This document shows positions 8,587-15,396 of a stretch of 64,000 nt of DNA, in pieces. Origin of the DNA: Streptomyces sp. NBC_00414. GTDB taxonomy: Bacteria; Actinomycetota; Actinomycetes; Streptomycetales; Streptomycetaceae. The DNA is taken from contig NZ_CP107935.1 in NCBI RefSeq assembly GCF_036038375.1, positions 9,362,001-9,426,000 of the forward strand. Reading direction: 5' to 3'. Position 1 is the first letter of the stretch, and every line of letters begins with the position of its first letter. The notes beneath the pieces are model-generated. The model searched no databases, was not told where the DNA came from, and saw only the letters and a list, made by a program, of their open reading frames with translations. Position numbers and translations under genes: made by a program.

Positions 8587-9531
8587 GTGCCCGAAGTGCT
8601 GAAAGCACCCCTTGTCGTCGAGTTTCCCTTCACCCGGTCCCTCGGGCCCGTGCAGAGCGCGTTTCTCACCGGGCTGCGCGAGCGCGTCGTCCTGGGGGTG
8701 AGGACCGCGGACGGGCGGACGCTGGTTCCGCCCGTCGAGTACGACCCCGTCACCTCCGAGGAGATCGGCGAACTCGTCGAGGTCGCGGCCACCGGGACCG
8801 TCACCACCTGGGCCTGGAACCACGACCCCCGCCGTGGGCAGCCGCTGGACCGGCCCTTCGCCTGGGTCCTGGTACGGCTGGACGGCGCCGACACCGCCCT
8901 CCTGCACGCCCTGGACGCGCCCGGCGGGGCCGACTCCGTGCACACCGGCATGCGGGTCCGGGTCCGCTGGGCCGAGGAGCGCACCGGTGCCGTCACGGAC
9001 ATCGCCTGCTTCGAACCGTACGACGGCGCCACCGCCGAACTCACCGGCAGCGAGGGGCGGTTCGAGGACCTGGTGACGGGCATCGTCGCGCCCGCCCGGC
9101 TCGACTACACGTACTCACCGGGCCGCGCCCAGACCGCCTACATCCAGTCGCTCGCCGAGCGACGGGTCATCGGGGAGCGCTGCCCCTCGTGCCGCAAGGT
9201 GTACGTCCCGCCGAGGGGCGCGTGCCCCACCTGTGGTGTGGCCACGTCGGAACGGGTGGAGGTCGGCCCGCGCGGGACCGTCACGACCTTCTGCATCGTG
9301 AACATCAAGGCGAAGAACCTCGACATCGAAGTGCCGTACGTCTACGCGCACATCGCCCTCGACGGCGCCGACCTCGCCCTGCACGGCCGGATCGGCGGCA
9401 TCCCCTACGACCAGGTGCGCATGGGGCTGCGCGTCGAGCCGGTGTGGTCGGACGGGGGCGGCCACCCCGACCACTACCGGCCCACCGGCGAACCGGACGC
9501 CGACTACGACACGTACAAGGAGCTGGTCTAG
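8587..9531 (+). CDS. Two-domain DUF35/OB-fold protein (acyl-CoA binding partner of thiolase-fold enzymes)
   Basis: 314 residues from GTG 8587 with GAGGAG 6 nt upstream. DUF35 proteins pair with Ltp thiolase-fold proteins and contribute a zinc ribbon and an OB fold that binds acyl-CoA. Two DUF35-like halves are visible. Residues about 15-155 have the OB-fold pattern but no zinc-ribbon cysteines. Residues about 185-314 contain a complete ribbon (RCPSCRK then GACPTCG near 198-217) and a second OB fold. The next gene starts one base after this stop codon and the following one overlaps it, so the three products are made together. Length and order match the protein preceding Ltp4 and Ltp3 in mycobacteria. 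A catalytic role of its own is unlikely. Confidence 0.82.
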   Translation: MPEVLKAPLVVEFPFTRSLGPVQSAFLTGLRERVVLGVRTADGRTLVPPVEYDPVTSEEIGELVEVAATGTVTTWAWNHDPRRGQPLDRPFAWVLVRLDGADTALLHALDAPGGADSVHTGMRVRVRWAEERTGAVTDIACFEPYDGATAELTGSEGRFEDLVTGIVAPARLDYTYSPGRAQTAYIQSLAERRVIGERCPSCRKVYVPPRGACPTCGVATSERVEVGPRGTVTTFCIVNIKAKNLDIEVPYVYAHIALDGADLALHGRIGGIPYDQVRMGLRVEPVWSDGGGHPDHYRPTGEPDADYDTYKELV

Positions 9532-10596
9532 ATGCCCGCACCGAGGCCGCTCAGGGACATCGCCGTCGTCGCCTTCGCGCAGACCGACCACCGGCGCACC
9601 AGCGACGAGCTCTCCGAGGTGGAGATGCTCATGCCGGTCCTGCACCGGGTCCTGGCGCAGACCGGGCTGAAGACCAGCGACATCGGCTTCACCTGCTCCG
9701 GCTCCACGGACTATCTCGCGGGCCGGGCGTTCTCCTTCACCATGGCCCTCGACGGCGTGGGGGCCTGGCCGCCGATCTCCGAGTCGCACGTGGAGATGGA
9801 CGGCGCGTGGGCGCTGTACGAGGCCTGGACGAAGCTCCTCACCGGCGACGCGGACACCGCGCTGGTGTACGCGTACGGCAAGTCGTCGCCCGGCTCCGTA
9901 CGCGACGTGCTGACCCGGCAGCTGGACCCGTACTACGTCGCGCCCCTGTGGCCCGACTCGGTCGCCCTGGCGGCCCTCCAGGCGCAGGCGCTCATCGACG
10001 CGGGTGACACGGACGAGCCGGCGCTCGCCGCCGTCGCCACCCGCAGCCGTACCTCCGCCACCGGCAACTCCCATGCTCAGCTGCGCGGTTCGGTGCCGCA
10101 GGGCGACTACGCCGTGCGCCCCCTGCGCACCGGAGACTGCCCGCCCATCGGGGACGGCGCGGCGGCCGTGATCCTCGCCGCGGGGGAGCGGGCCCGTGAA
10201 CTGTGCGAGCGGCCCGCCTGGATACGGGGCATCGACCACCGCATCGAGGCACACGGACTCGGCGTACGGGATCTGACCGACTCGCCGTCCACACGGCTGG
10301 CGGCGGAACGGGCCGGACTCTTCGAACGGCCCGTGGACACAGCCGAGTTGCACGCACCGTTCAGCTCCCAGGAAGTGGTGCTGCGCAAGGCCCTGCGGCT
10401 GGACGGCAGTGTCGACGTCAATCCGTCCGGGGGAGCGCTCGCCGCCAACCCCATCATGGCCGCGGGCCTCATCCGCATCGGCGAGGCAGCCGACCGGATC
10501 CGGCGCGGTGACTCCGACCGGGCGCTGGCGCACGCCACTTCGGGTCCCTGTCTGCAACAGAACCTGGTCGCCGTACTGGAAGGAGAACCGCGATGA
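9532..10596 (+). CDS. Thiolase-superfamily lipid-transfer protein, Ltp4-like
   Basis: 354 residues, starting immediately after the preceding stop codon, with AAGGAG inside the upstream gene's end. Thiolase fold of the SCP2/Ltp branch: NPSGGALAANPIMAAGLIRI near 301-320 and a C-terminal SGPCLQQN segment. Where classical thiolases have the nucleophilic cysteine (a Cys-Ala-Ser/Thr-Gly type motif), this protein reads ESHVEMDGAWALYEAW, with no cysteine. That argues against ordinary thiolysis and for an aldol-lyase role with the DUF35 partner, as established for some steroid Ltp proteins. Homologous Ltp3/Ltp4 pairs are linked to C24-branched sterol side-chain cleavage in Rhodococcus. The substrate here is not proven. 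Confidence 0.8.
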   Translation: MPAPRPLRDIAVVAFAQTDHRRTSDELSEVEMLMPVLHRVLAQTGLKTSDIGFTCSGSTDYLAGRAFSFTMALDGVGAWPPISESHVEMDGAWALYEAWTKLLTGDADTALVYAYGKSSPGSVRDVLTRQLDPYYVAPLWPDSVALAALQAQALIDAGDTDEPALAAVATRSRTSATGNSHAQLRGSVPQGDYAVRPLRTGDCPPIGDGAAAVILAAGERARELCERPAWIRGIDHRIEAHGLGVRDLTDSPSTRLAAERAGLFERPVDTAELHAPFSSQEVVLRKALRLDGSVDVNPSGGALAANPIMAAGLIRIGEAADRIRRGDSDRALAHATSGPCLQQNLVAVLEGEPR

Positions 10597-11807
10597 GCCC
10601 CGCGACGAGTTCCACGCCGAGCCCCGCGACGAGTCCCGCGGTGGGCAAGGAGCCCGTGGCCGTCGTCGGGATCGGCCAGACCAAGCACGTCGCCGCCCGA
10701 AGGGACGTGTCCATCGCGGGACTCGTCCGCGAGGCCGCCCAACGCGCTCTCGAAGACGCCGAGTTGACGTGGGCGGACATCGACGCCGTCGTCATCGGCA
10801 AGGCGCCCGACTTCTTCGAGGGCGTCATGATGCCCGAGCTCTACCTCGCGGACGCCCTCGGCGCGGTCGGCAAACCGATGCTGCGCGTCCACACCGCGGG
10901 CTCCGTCGGCGGCTCGACCGCGCTCGTCGCCACGAACCTGATCGCGGGCCGCGTCCACGGCACCGTACTGACCCTCGCCTACGAGAAGCAGTCCGAGTCG
11001 AACGCCATGTGGGGCCTGTCCCTGCCCATCCCCTTCCAGCAGCCGCTGCTCGCCGGCGCGGGCGGCTTCTTCGCGCCGCACGTGCGTGCCTACATGCGCC
11101 GCACCGGCGCCCCCGACACGGTGGGCTCCCTGGTCGCGTACAAGGACCGCCGCAACGCGCTCAAGAACCCCTACGCGCACCTCCACGAGCACGACATCAC
11201 GCTGGAGAAGGTCCAGGCCTCGCCCATGCTCTGGGACCCGATCCGCTACTCGGAGACCTGCCCGTCCTCCGACGGAGCCTGCGCGATGGTCCTCACCGAC
11301 CGTGCGGGGGCGGCCCGTTCACCGCGGCCACCCGCCTGGCTGCACGGCGGCGCGATGCGCAGCGAACCGACGCTCTTCGCCGGCAAGGACTTCGTCTCCC
11401 CGCAGGCCGGCAAGGACTGCGCGGCCGACGTGTACCGGCAGGCGGGCATCGCGGACCCGCGCCGCGACATCGACGCGGTCGAGATGTACGTCCCGTTCTC
11501 CTGGTACGAGCCCATGTGGCTGGAGAATCTGGGCTTCGCCGAGGAGGGCGAGGGCTGGAAACTCACCGAGTCCGGGGTCACGGAACTGGACGGCGATCTG
11601 CCGGTGAACATGTCGGGCGGGGTGCTCTCCACCAATCCCATCGGGGCCTCCGGGATGATCCGGTTCGCCGAAGCCGCACTTCAGGTGCGTGGCCAGGCCG
11701 GGGAGCACCAGGTCGACGGCGCCCGCCGGGTCCTCGGGCACGCCTACGGCGGCGGCTCCCAGTTCTTCTCGATGTGGCTGGTCGGGGCGGCGCCGCCCGC
11801 CTCGTGA
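10593..11807 (+). CDS. Thiolase-superfamily lipid-transfer protein, Ltp3-like
   Basis: 404 residues; ATG 10593 overlaps the previous stop as ATGA and follows AAGGAG, so translation is coupled. The first 20 residues (SPAT repeats) look like an unstructured extension. Thiolase fold: VAVVGIGQTKH at the start, LRVHTAGSVGGSTALVATNL at the usual nucleophile position but without cysteine, NMSGGVLSTNPIGASGMIRF and GHAYGGGSQFFSMW at the C-terminus. The paired, cysteine-free Ltp proteins probably form a heteromeric lyase or thiolase-like complex with the DUF35 protein. Followed by 83 nt before a gene of a different kind, so this is likely the last gene of the operon. Confidence 0.82.
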   Translation: MSPATSSTPSPATSPAVGKEPVAVVGIGQTKHVAARRDVSIAGLVREAAQRALEDAELTWADIDAVVIGKAPDFFEGVMMPELYLADALGAVGKPMLRVHTAGSVGGSTALVATNLIAGRVHGTVLTLAYEKQSESNAMWGLSLPIPFQQPLLAGAGGFFAPHVRAYMRRTGAPDTVGSLVAYKDRRNALKNPYAHLHEHDITLEKVQASPMLWDPIRYSETCPSSDGACAMVLTDRAGAARSPRPPAWLHGGAMRSEPTLFAGKDFVSPQAGKDCAADVYRQAGIADPRRDIDAVEMYVPFSWYEPMWLENLGFAEEGEGWKLTESGVTELDGDLPVNMSGGVLSTNPIGASGMIRFAEAALQVRGQAGEHQVDGARRVLGHAYGGGSQFFSMWLVGAAPPAS

Positions 11808-11890
11808 GGGGTAGACCCTGTCGTGGCCTGTGCGCGGCAGGTGCCGAAAGCTAGGCTGGCCGCGGACGACGAACCGGGAGGAGCACGGAC

Positions 11891-12133
11891 GTGGCCGAGA
11901 GCACCATCCAGCAGCACCCGCTCGCGGGCTGGGACAAGCCGGAGCTTGACCTCAGCAGCGCCGACTGGCATTCGAGCAGCCGTGGGCTGGGGGATGTCCA
12001 GATCGCCTTTGTCGAGGGTTTCATCGCGATGCGCAACAGTGGCCGCCCGGAAAGCCCCTCCTTGGTCTTCACACCAGCGGAGTGGGGCGCGTTCGTGTCG
12101 GGGGCGCGGGAAGGGGAGTTCGACCTCACCTGA
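11891..12133 (+). CDS. DUF397 small protein
   Basis: 80 residues from GTG 11891 behind GGGAGGAG. It has the DUF397 pattern: W-K/E-DLSSADWHSSS in the first half, VQIAFVEGFIAMRNS in the middle and LVFTPAEWGAFVSGAREGEF at the end. Most DUF397 proteins in Streptomyces lie next to an XRE/helix-turn-helix regulator and modulate it. Here no such partner is adjacent, so it is an orphan copy. The gene's last codon and stop lie inside a 23-bp tandem duplication. Confidence 0.8.
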   Translation: MAESTIQQHPLAGWDKPELDLSSADWHSSSRGLGDVQIAFVEGFIAMRNSGRPESPSLVFTPAEWGAFVSGAREGEFDLT

Positions 12134-12173
12134 GAGGGAGCGTCGGCCGCACCTGAGAGAGGGCGTCGGCCGC
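12128..12173. repeat. Two tandem 23-bp copies spanning the DUF397 stop codon
   Basis: Copy 1 (12128-12150) and copy 2 (12151-12173) share ACCTGAGAG at the left and GCGTCGGCCGC at the right, differing at a few central bases. Copy 1 includes the last codon and TGA stop; copy 2 repeats that arrangement just downstream. Confidence 0.75.
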
Positions 12174-12190
12174 ACCTCTTTCCCGCTCGT

Positions 12191-12224
12191 GCAACCATTG
12201 GCATGCACGTGTGCTAATGGTTGC
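12191..12224. promoter_or_regulatory. 34-bp imperfect palindrome upstream of the CGNR regulator
   Basis: GCAACCATT and its exact reverse complement AATGGTTGC form 9-bp outer arms, with a further GCA/TGC pairing inside around a CACGTG centre. It ends 21 nt before the GTG start. A TATCAT (12234-12239) sits 6 nt before the start codon, so the transcript may be leaderless with the palindrome covering the promoter. Likely an autoregulatory operator. Confidence 0.55.
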
Positions 12225-12245
12225 AACGGGCCGTATCATTAGTCC

Positions 12246-12980
12246 GTGAACGACTCCCTCGGCGCGGACGCACGGCTCTCCCTGGACCTCGCCCTGACCG
12301 TCCGCCCCGACGGGCGGGGCGGCGTGGCTGACGATCTCGCCACCGCGGAAGGCCTCACGGAGTGGGTGCGCGCGCACCCGGAGACCGTGGTGGCCGGGAG
12401 CGGCCGAGCCGTCGAGCCCGGCGTCCTCGGATTCCGCGCGGGCGATGCCGAGCTGGCCGCGGTTCGTGAGGTACGCGCTGCCGTGCGCGCCCTGTTCGCC
12501 CACGCCGTGCGCCCCGGCGAGCCGAGCCCGGCCGACGCCGCCCGGCTGCTCCCGCCGCGGGACGCGGTCGCACTGCTCAACACCCGGGCGGCCCTGGTCC
12601 CGACCGTCCCCGTCCTGTCGTGGACCGAGGGCGCCGATCCCGTCGTACGCCAGGAGCCCGTCGGGCGGCAAGGATCTGCCGTGCACCCGGGATCCGTTGC
12701 GCACCAGGGGCCCGTAGCGTCCCTGGAATCCCTCGTGCACCAGGAACCCGTCGTGTCCCCGGAACCCGTGGGCGAGGGAGCCGACCTCGTGGCGGCCCTG
12801 GCCCGTGCCGCCATCGCCTTTCTCGCGAGCCCCGACCGGCAGCGGTTGCGGGCCTGCCACGCGCCGCGCTGCGTGCGCTACTTCCTCAAGGACCATCCGC
12901 GCCAGGAGTGGTGCACACGCTCGTGCGGCAACCGGGCCCGTGTCGCCCGCCATCACGAGCGGCACAAGAAATCGGCATAA
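12246..12980 (+). CDS. CGNR zinc-finger (ABATE-domain) transcriptional regulator
   Basis: 244 residues from GTG 12246. The N-terminal about 130 residues fit the ABATE ligand-binding region of this family (TAEGLTEWVRAH, LAAVREVRAAVRALF, LLPPRDAVALLN). The C-terminal finger CHAPRCVRYFLKD then WCTRSCGNRARV (about 202-235) gives the CGNR motif and four cysteines needed for zinc and DNA binding. In between, about residues 135-178, is an unusual linker of repeated QEPV, HPGSVAH, HQGPV, HQEPV units not usual in the family, encoded by imperfect DNA repeats. Probably controls itself through the palindrome at 12191-12224. The effector is unknown. Confidence 0.82.
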   Translation: MNDSLGADARLSLDLALTVRPDGRGGVADDLATAEGLTEWVRAHPETVVAGSGRAVEPGVLGFRAGDAELAAVREVRAAVRALFAHAVRPGEPSPADAARLLPPRDAVALLNTRAALVPTVPVLSWTEGADPVVRQEPVGRQGSAVHPGSVAHQGPVASLESLVHQEPVVSPEPVGEGADLVAALARAAIAFLASPDRQRLRACHAPRCVRYFLKDHPRQEWCTRSCGNRARVARHHERHKKSA

Positions 12981-12989
12981 CCTCCTGGC

Positions 12990-13415
12990 ATGAGCAGCAC
13001 GAGCAGTGGAACGGACGCGGAACGTGACCTCGGTCGACTGCTGAGCGGTATGGAACCCGCCCTGCACCCCGGCCGCTACGTCTTCACCACCGTCCCCGGC
13101 AGCACAGCGCCACCAGGACTCTCACCCGTCGTCACCGTCGTCGAGGACGAGGGCCTCACCCTCGTCGTCGAACAGGAGGACGCCGACACCGCACGCCTGG
13201 CCTACGACTATGTGGCCGGGTGGATCACCCTGCGCATCCACTCGGTGCTGGACGCCGTCGGACTCACGGCCGCCGTCGCCCGAGCACTCGCCGACGCGGG
13301 CCTGAGCTGCAACGTCGTCGCGGGCTTCCACCACGACCATCTCTTCGTCCCGCACGAGCGGGCCGCCGAGGCCGTGGCCCTGCTGGAACAGTTGGCAGAC
13401 CGCTCCGGTCAGTAA
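12990..13415 (+). CDS. ACT-domain protein
   Basis: 141 residues; ATG 12990 lies 9 nt after the upstream stop. There is no purine-rich leader in front of it, but a CATAAC just upstream may give a leaderless message. The sequence has the beta-alpha-beta arrangement of paired ACT folds (YVFTTVP, VVTVVEDEGLTLVVEQ, AGWITLRIHSVLDAVGLTAA, GLSCNVVAGFHHDHLFVPHE). Small stand-alone ACT proteins bind amino acids and are widespread in bacteria without known partners. A 20-bp hairpin follows the gene. Confidence 0.75.
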   Translation: MSSTSSGTDAERDLGRLLSGMEPALHPGRYVFTTVPGSTAPPGLSPVVTVVEDEGLTLVVEQEDADTARLAYDYVAGWITLRIHSVLDAVGLTAAVARALADAGLSCNVVAGFHHDHLFVPHERAAEAVALLEQLADRSGQ

Positions 13416-13485
13416 CGGTCGGAAGGGCCCGTGGCACTCGCCCCCGGCGTACGCTGAGGTGCCTGTAAGCCACGGTGCGCACCGT

Positions 13486-13537
13486 CTCCCCGCGTCGGCC
13501 GCACCCCCTGCCACGGTGGTGCGGCCGACGCGGGGAG
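13486..13537. terminator. 20-bp perfect stem-loop after the ACT gene
   Basis: CTCCCCGCGTCGGCCGCACC (13486-13505) is followed after 12 nt by its exact reverse complement (13518-13537). It lies 70 nt after the ACT stop and just before the homology to LuxR-type regulators begins, so it also marks the boundary of the truncated gene downstream. Confidence 0.8.
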
Positions 13538-13540
13538 CGC

Positions 13541-14689
13541 GCCCTGGCCGGCGGCTTCGGCTGGGCCGAGGCCGACCGCGGCTTCGAGGTGCCCGTCCTC
13601 GTCGCCCTCACCTTCATGTACGCCGACCGGCCGGGACGCACCGAGGAACTGTTCGCCGCCGGGATCGCCGACTTCGAACGGCAGGGCTGGCACGGCGCCC
13701 ACCTCTCCTTCGGCTACACCCTCCTCGCGTACGTACGCTTCCGCCGCGGCCGGCTCGCCGAGGCCGAGGACTTCGTCCGCGCGGGGCTCAGGCTCGCCGA
13801 ACGGGTCGGCCCCGGCACCCCCGCCCACTGGTACGCGGTCGGCATCCTCGTCGAGATCCTGCTCGCCCGCGGACGGCTCACCGAGGCCACCCAGACCGCC
13901 GAGGACTACGCCTTCGAGCAACCGTTCCCCGCCGCCGTCGTCTTCCCCGACTCCCAGACCGTGCACGGCGAGCTGCTGCTGGCCCGCGGCCTGGCGAAGG
14001 ACGCCGCCGCCGAACTCGCCGCGGCCGGGCGCCGCCTCGACCCGCGCGGCATGCGCAACCCCGCCTGGTGCCCGTGGCAGCTGCACCTCGCCCGCGCCGA
14101 GAGCCACGACAGCCCCGAGCGGGCCGTGGCCACGGCCGCCGACGCGGTGCGGCGGGCCCGGCTGTACGGTGCGCCGTCGGCGGTCGGCCAGGCGCTGCGC
14201 GCGGCGGCCGACGTCTCCTCGGGCTCGGCCCGCGTCAAACTCCTCGAAGAGTCCGTCGACCACCTGGAACGCTCCCCGGCGGCGTACGAACTGGCCTGTG
14301 CCCTCGTCGCCCTCGGCGCGGAGCTGCGCCGCGGCAGTCGTCCCGGGGAGGCAGCCGAGCATCTCTACCGGGGGCTCGACGCGGCCGTGCAGTGCGGCGC
14401 CGACGGTCTGGCCGAGGCGGCACGCGACGAACTCGAGGCCGCCGGGCTGCGGCCCCGCCGGCTGCACAGCGCCGAGACGGACACGCTCACCGCCCGGGAG
14501 CGCGCGGCCGCGGAACTGGCCGTGCGCGGCCTCACTGCGGCGACCATCGCCGAACAGCTCGGCACGGAGGAGGCGACGGTGGTGCGCCTGCTGTCGGCGG
14601 TGTACCGGAAGGTGGGAACGGAGCGCTCGGGGCTGGGGGCGGCACTGGGGACGGCAAGGAGGGGGAGCCCCGGGGCCCAGAGCGTCTGA
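13541..14689 (+). pseudogene. 5'-truncated LuxR-family (LAL-type) regulator remnant
   Basis: An open frame of about 380 codons matches only the C-terminal part of large LuxR/LAL regulators: TPR-like helical repeats (GRTEELFAAGIADFERQG, RGRLAEAEDFVRAGLRLAE, AAYELACALVALGAELRR) and a C-terminal helix-turn-helix region (LTARERAAAELAVRGLTAAT then VVRLLSAVYRKV). Intact relatives are usually about 900 residues with an N-terminal ATP-binding domain. Here neither Walker motif nor a start codon with a ribosome site precedes the homology, which begins right after a strong terminator hairpin. The recognition helix is also weakly conserved. I read it as a deletion remnant; expression of a C-terminal fragment cannot be excluded. 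Confidence 0.65.
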
Positions 14690-14710
14690 TCGACGGGTCG
14701 TGTCGACGCG

Positions 14711-14743
14711 CGACGGCCGGTGTCCGGGAGGCGGGGGCCGTCG
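14711..14743. terminator. Hairpin after the LuxR remnant
   Basis: CGACGGCC and GGCCGTCG form an exact 8-bp stem with a 17-nt loop, 22 nt after the frame's stop codon. Confidence 0.4.
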
Positions 14744-14807
14744 ACCGTGGGGCCGATGGCCGCCGACCCCACGGCAGTACACCCCCCGGTGCACGTACCA
14801 TTGCGGC

Positions 14808-15305
14808 ATGTCCTTCCTCCGCCGCCGCAGCGCCACTCCCGCCGGGCCAGACTTCGATGTTCTGGCCATGGATCCGGGCGACTGGCCGGGCAATCTCGGC
14901 GCGGGCCTGCTGCCCGCACTCGATGGCAGCTGCCAGGGCGTGTTCCTGCGCTACGACCTGTTCGGCGGCCGCGGCCCGGCGATGATCATCGGCAATCTGC
15001 CGGAGGGCTCCCCGGCCCGGGACATCGCCGAGGGAGAGGTCCCGTTCGAGGTGGCCCAGCTGCTGCTGGCGCTGGAGAACGACGAAGAGGTCACCGTCAC
15101 CGGCGCCGAGGACATGCCGGTGATGCAGGGAGACAACCTCCTCATCGTGCGCCGCCTCAAGCTCACCGAGACGCGTATCTCCTGTGTGCAGTTCGACCGC
15201 AGCGACAAGGTCCTGGTGACGATCGCAGCCTGGGACCGCCCCATCACCGACGACCTGTACGCGCTCCTGAAGCCGCTGCCCGCGGAGCTGTTCCAGCAGG
15301 GCTGA
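14808..15305 (+). CDS. Conserved hypothetical actinobacterial protein
   Basis: 165 residues from ATG 14808. A TACCAT hexamer (14796-14801) lies 6 nt upstream, so the mRNA is probably leaderless. The protein begins [13 protein letters not shown], then an alternation of short beta strands and helices ([76 protein letters not shown]). No catalytic motif, signal peptide or membrane segment is visible, so it is likely cytoplasmic. I recognise it as the kind of protein conserved across Streptomyces but cannot assign a function. Confidence 0.75.
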   Translation: MSFLRRRSATPAGPDFDVLAMDPGDWPGNLGAGLLPALDGSCQGVFLRYDLFGGRGPAMIIGNLPEGSPARDIAEGEVPFEVAQLLLALENDEEVTVTGAEDMPVMQGDNLLIVRRLKLTETRISCVQFDRSDKVLVTIAAWDRPITDDLYALLKPLPAELFQQG

Positions 15306-15358
15306 ACCTCTCGGCCGGTGCACCACCGCTCCGCCGTCCTCCGTCTTTGTCATGACCC

Positions 15359-15388
15359 TTGCCGCTTGGGTGATCGGACCTCTAGCGT
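15359..15388 (+). promoter_or_regulatory. Possible promoter of the GH95 gene
   Basis: TTGCCG (15359-15364) and TAGCGT (15383-15388) are separated by 18 nt, and the ATG is 9 nt after the second hexamer, which would give a leaderless or nearly leaderless transcript. Confidence 0.35.
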
Positions 15389-15396
15389 CAGGGGTC

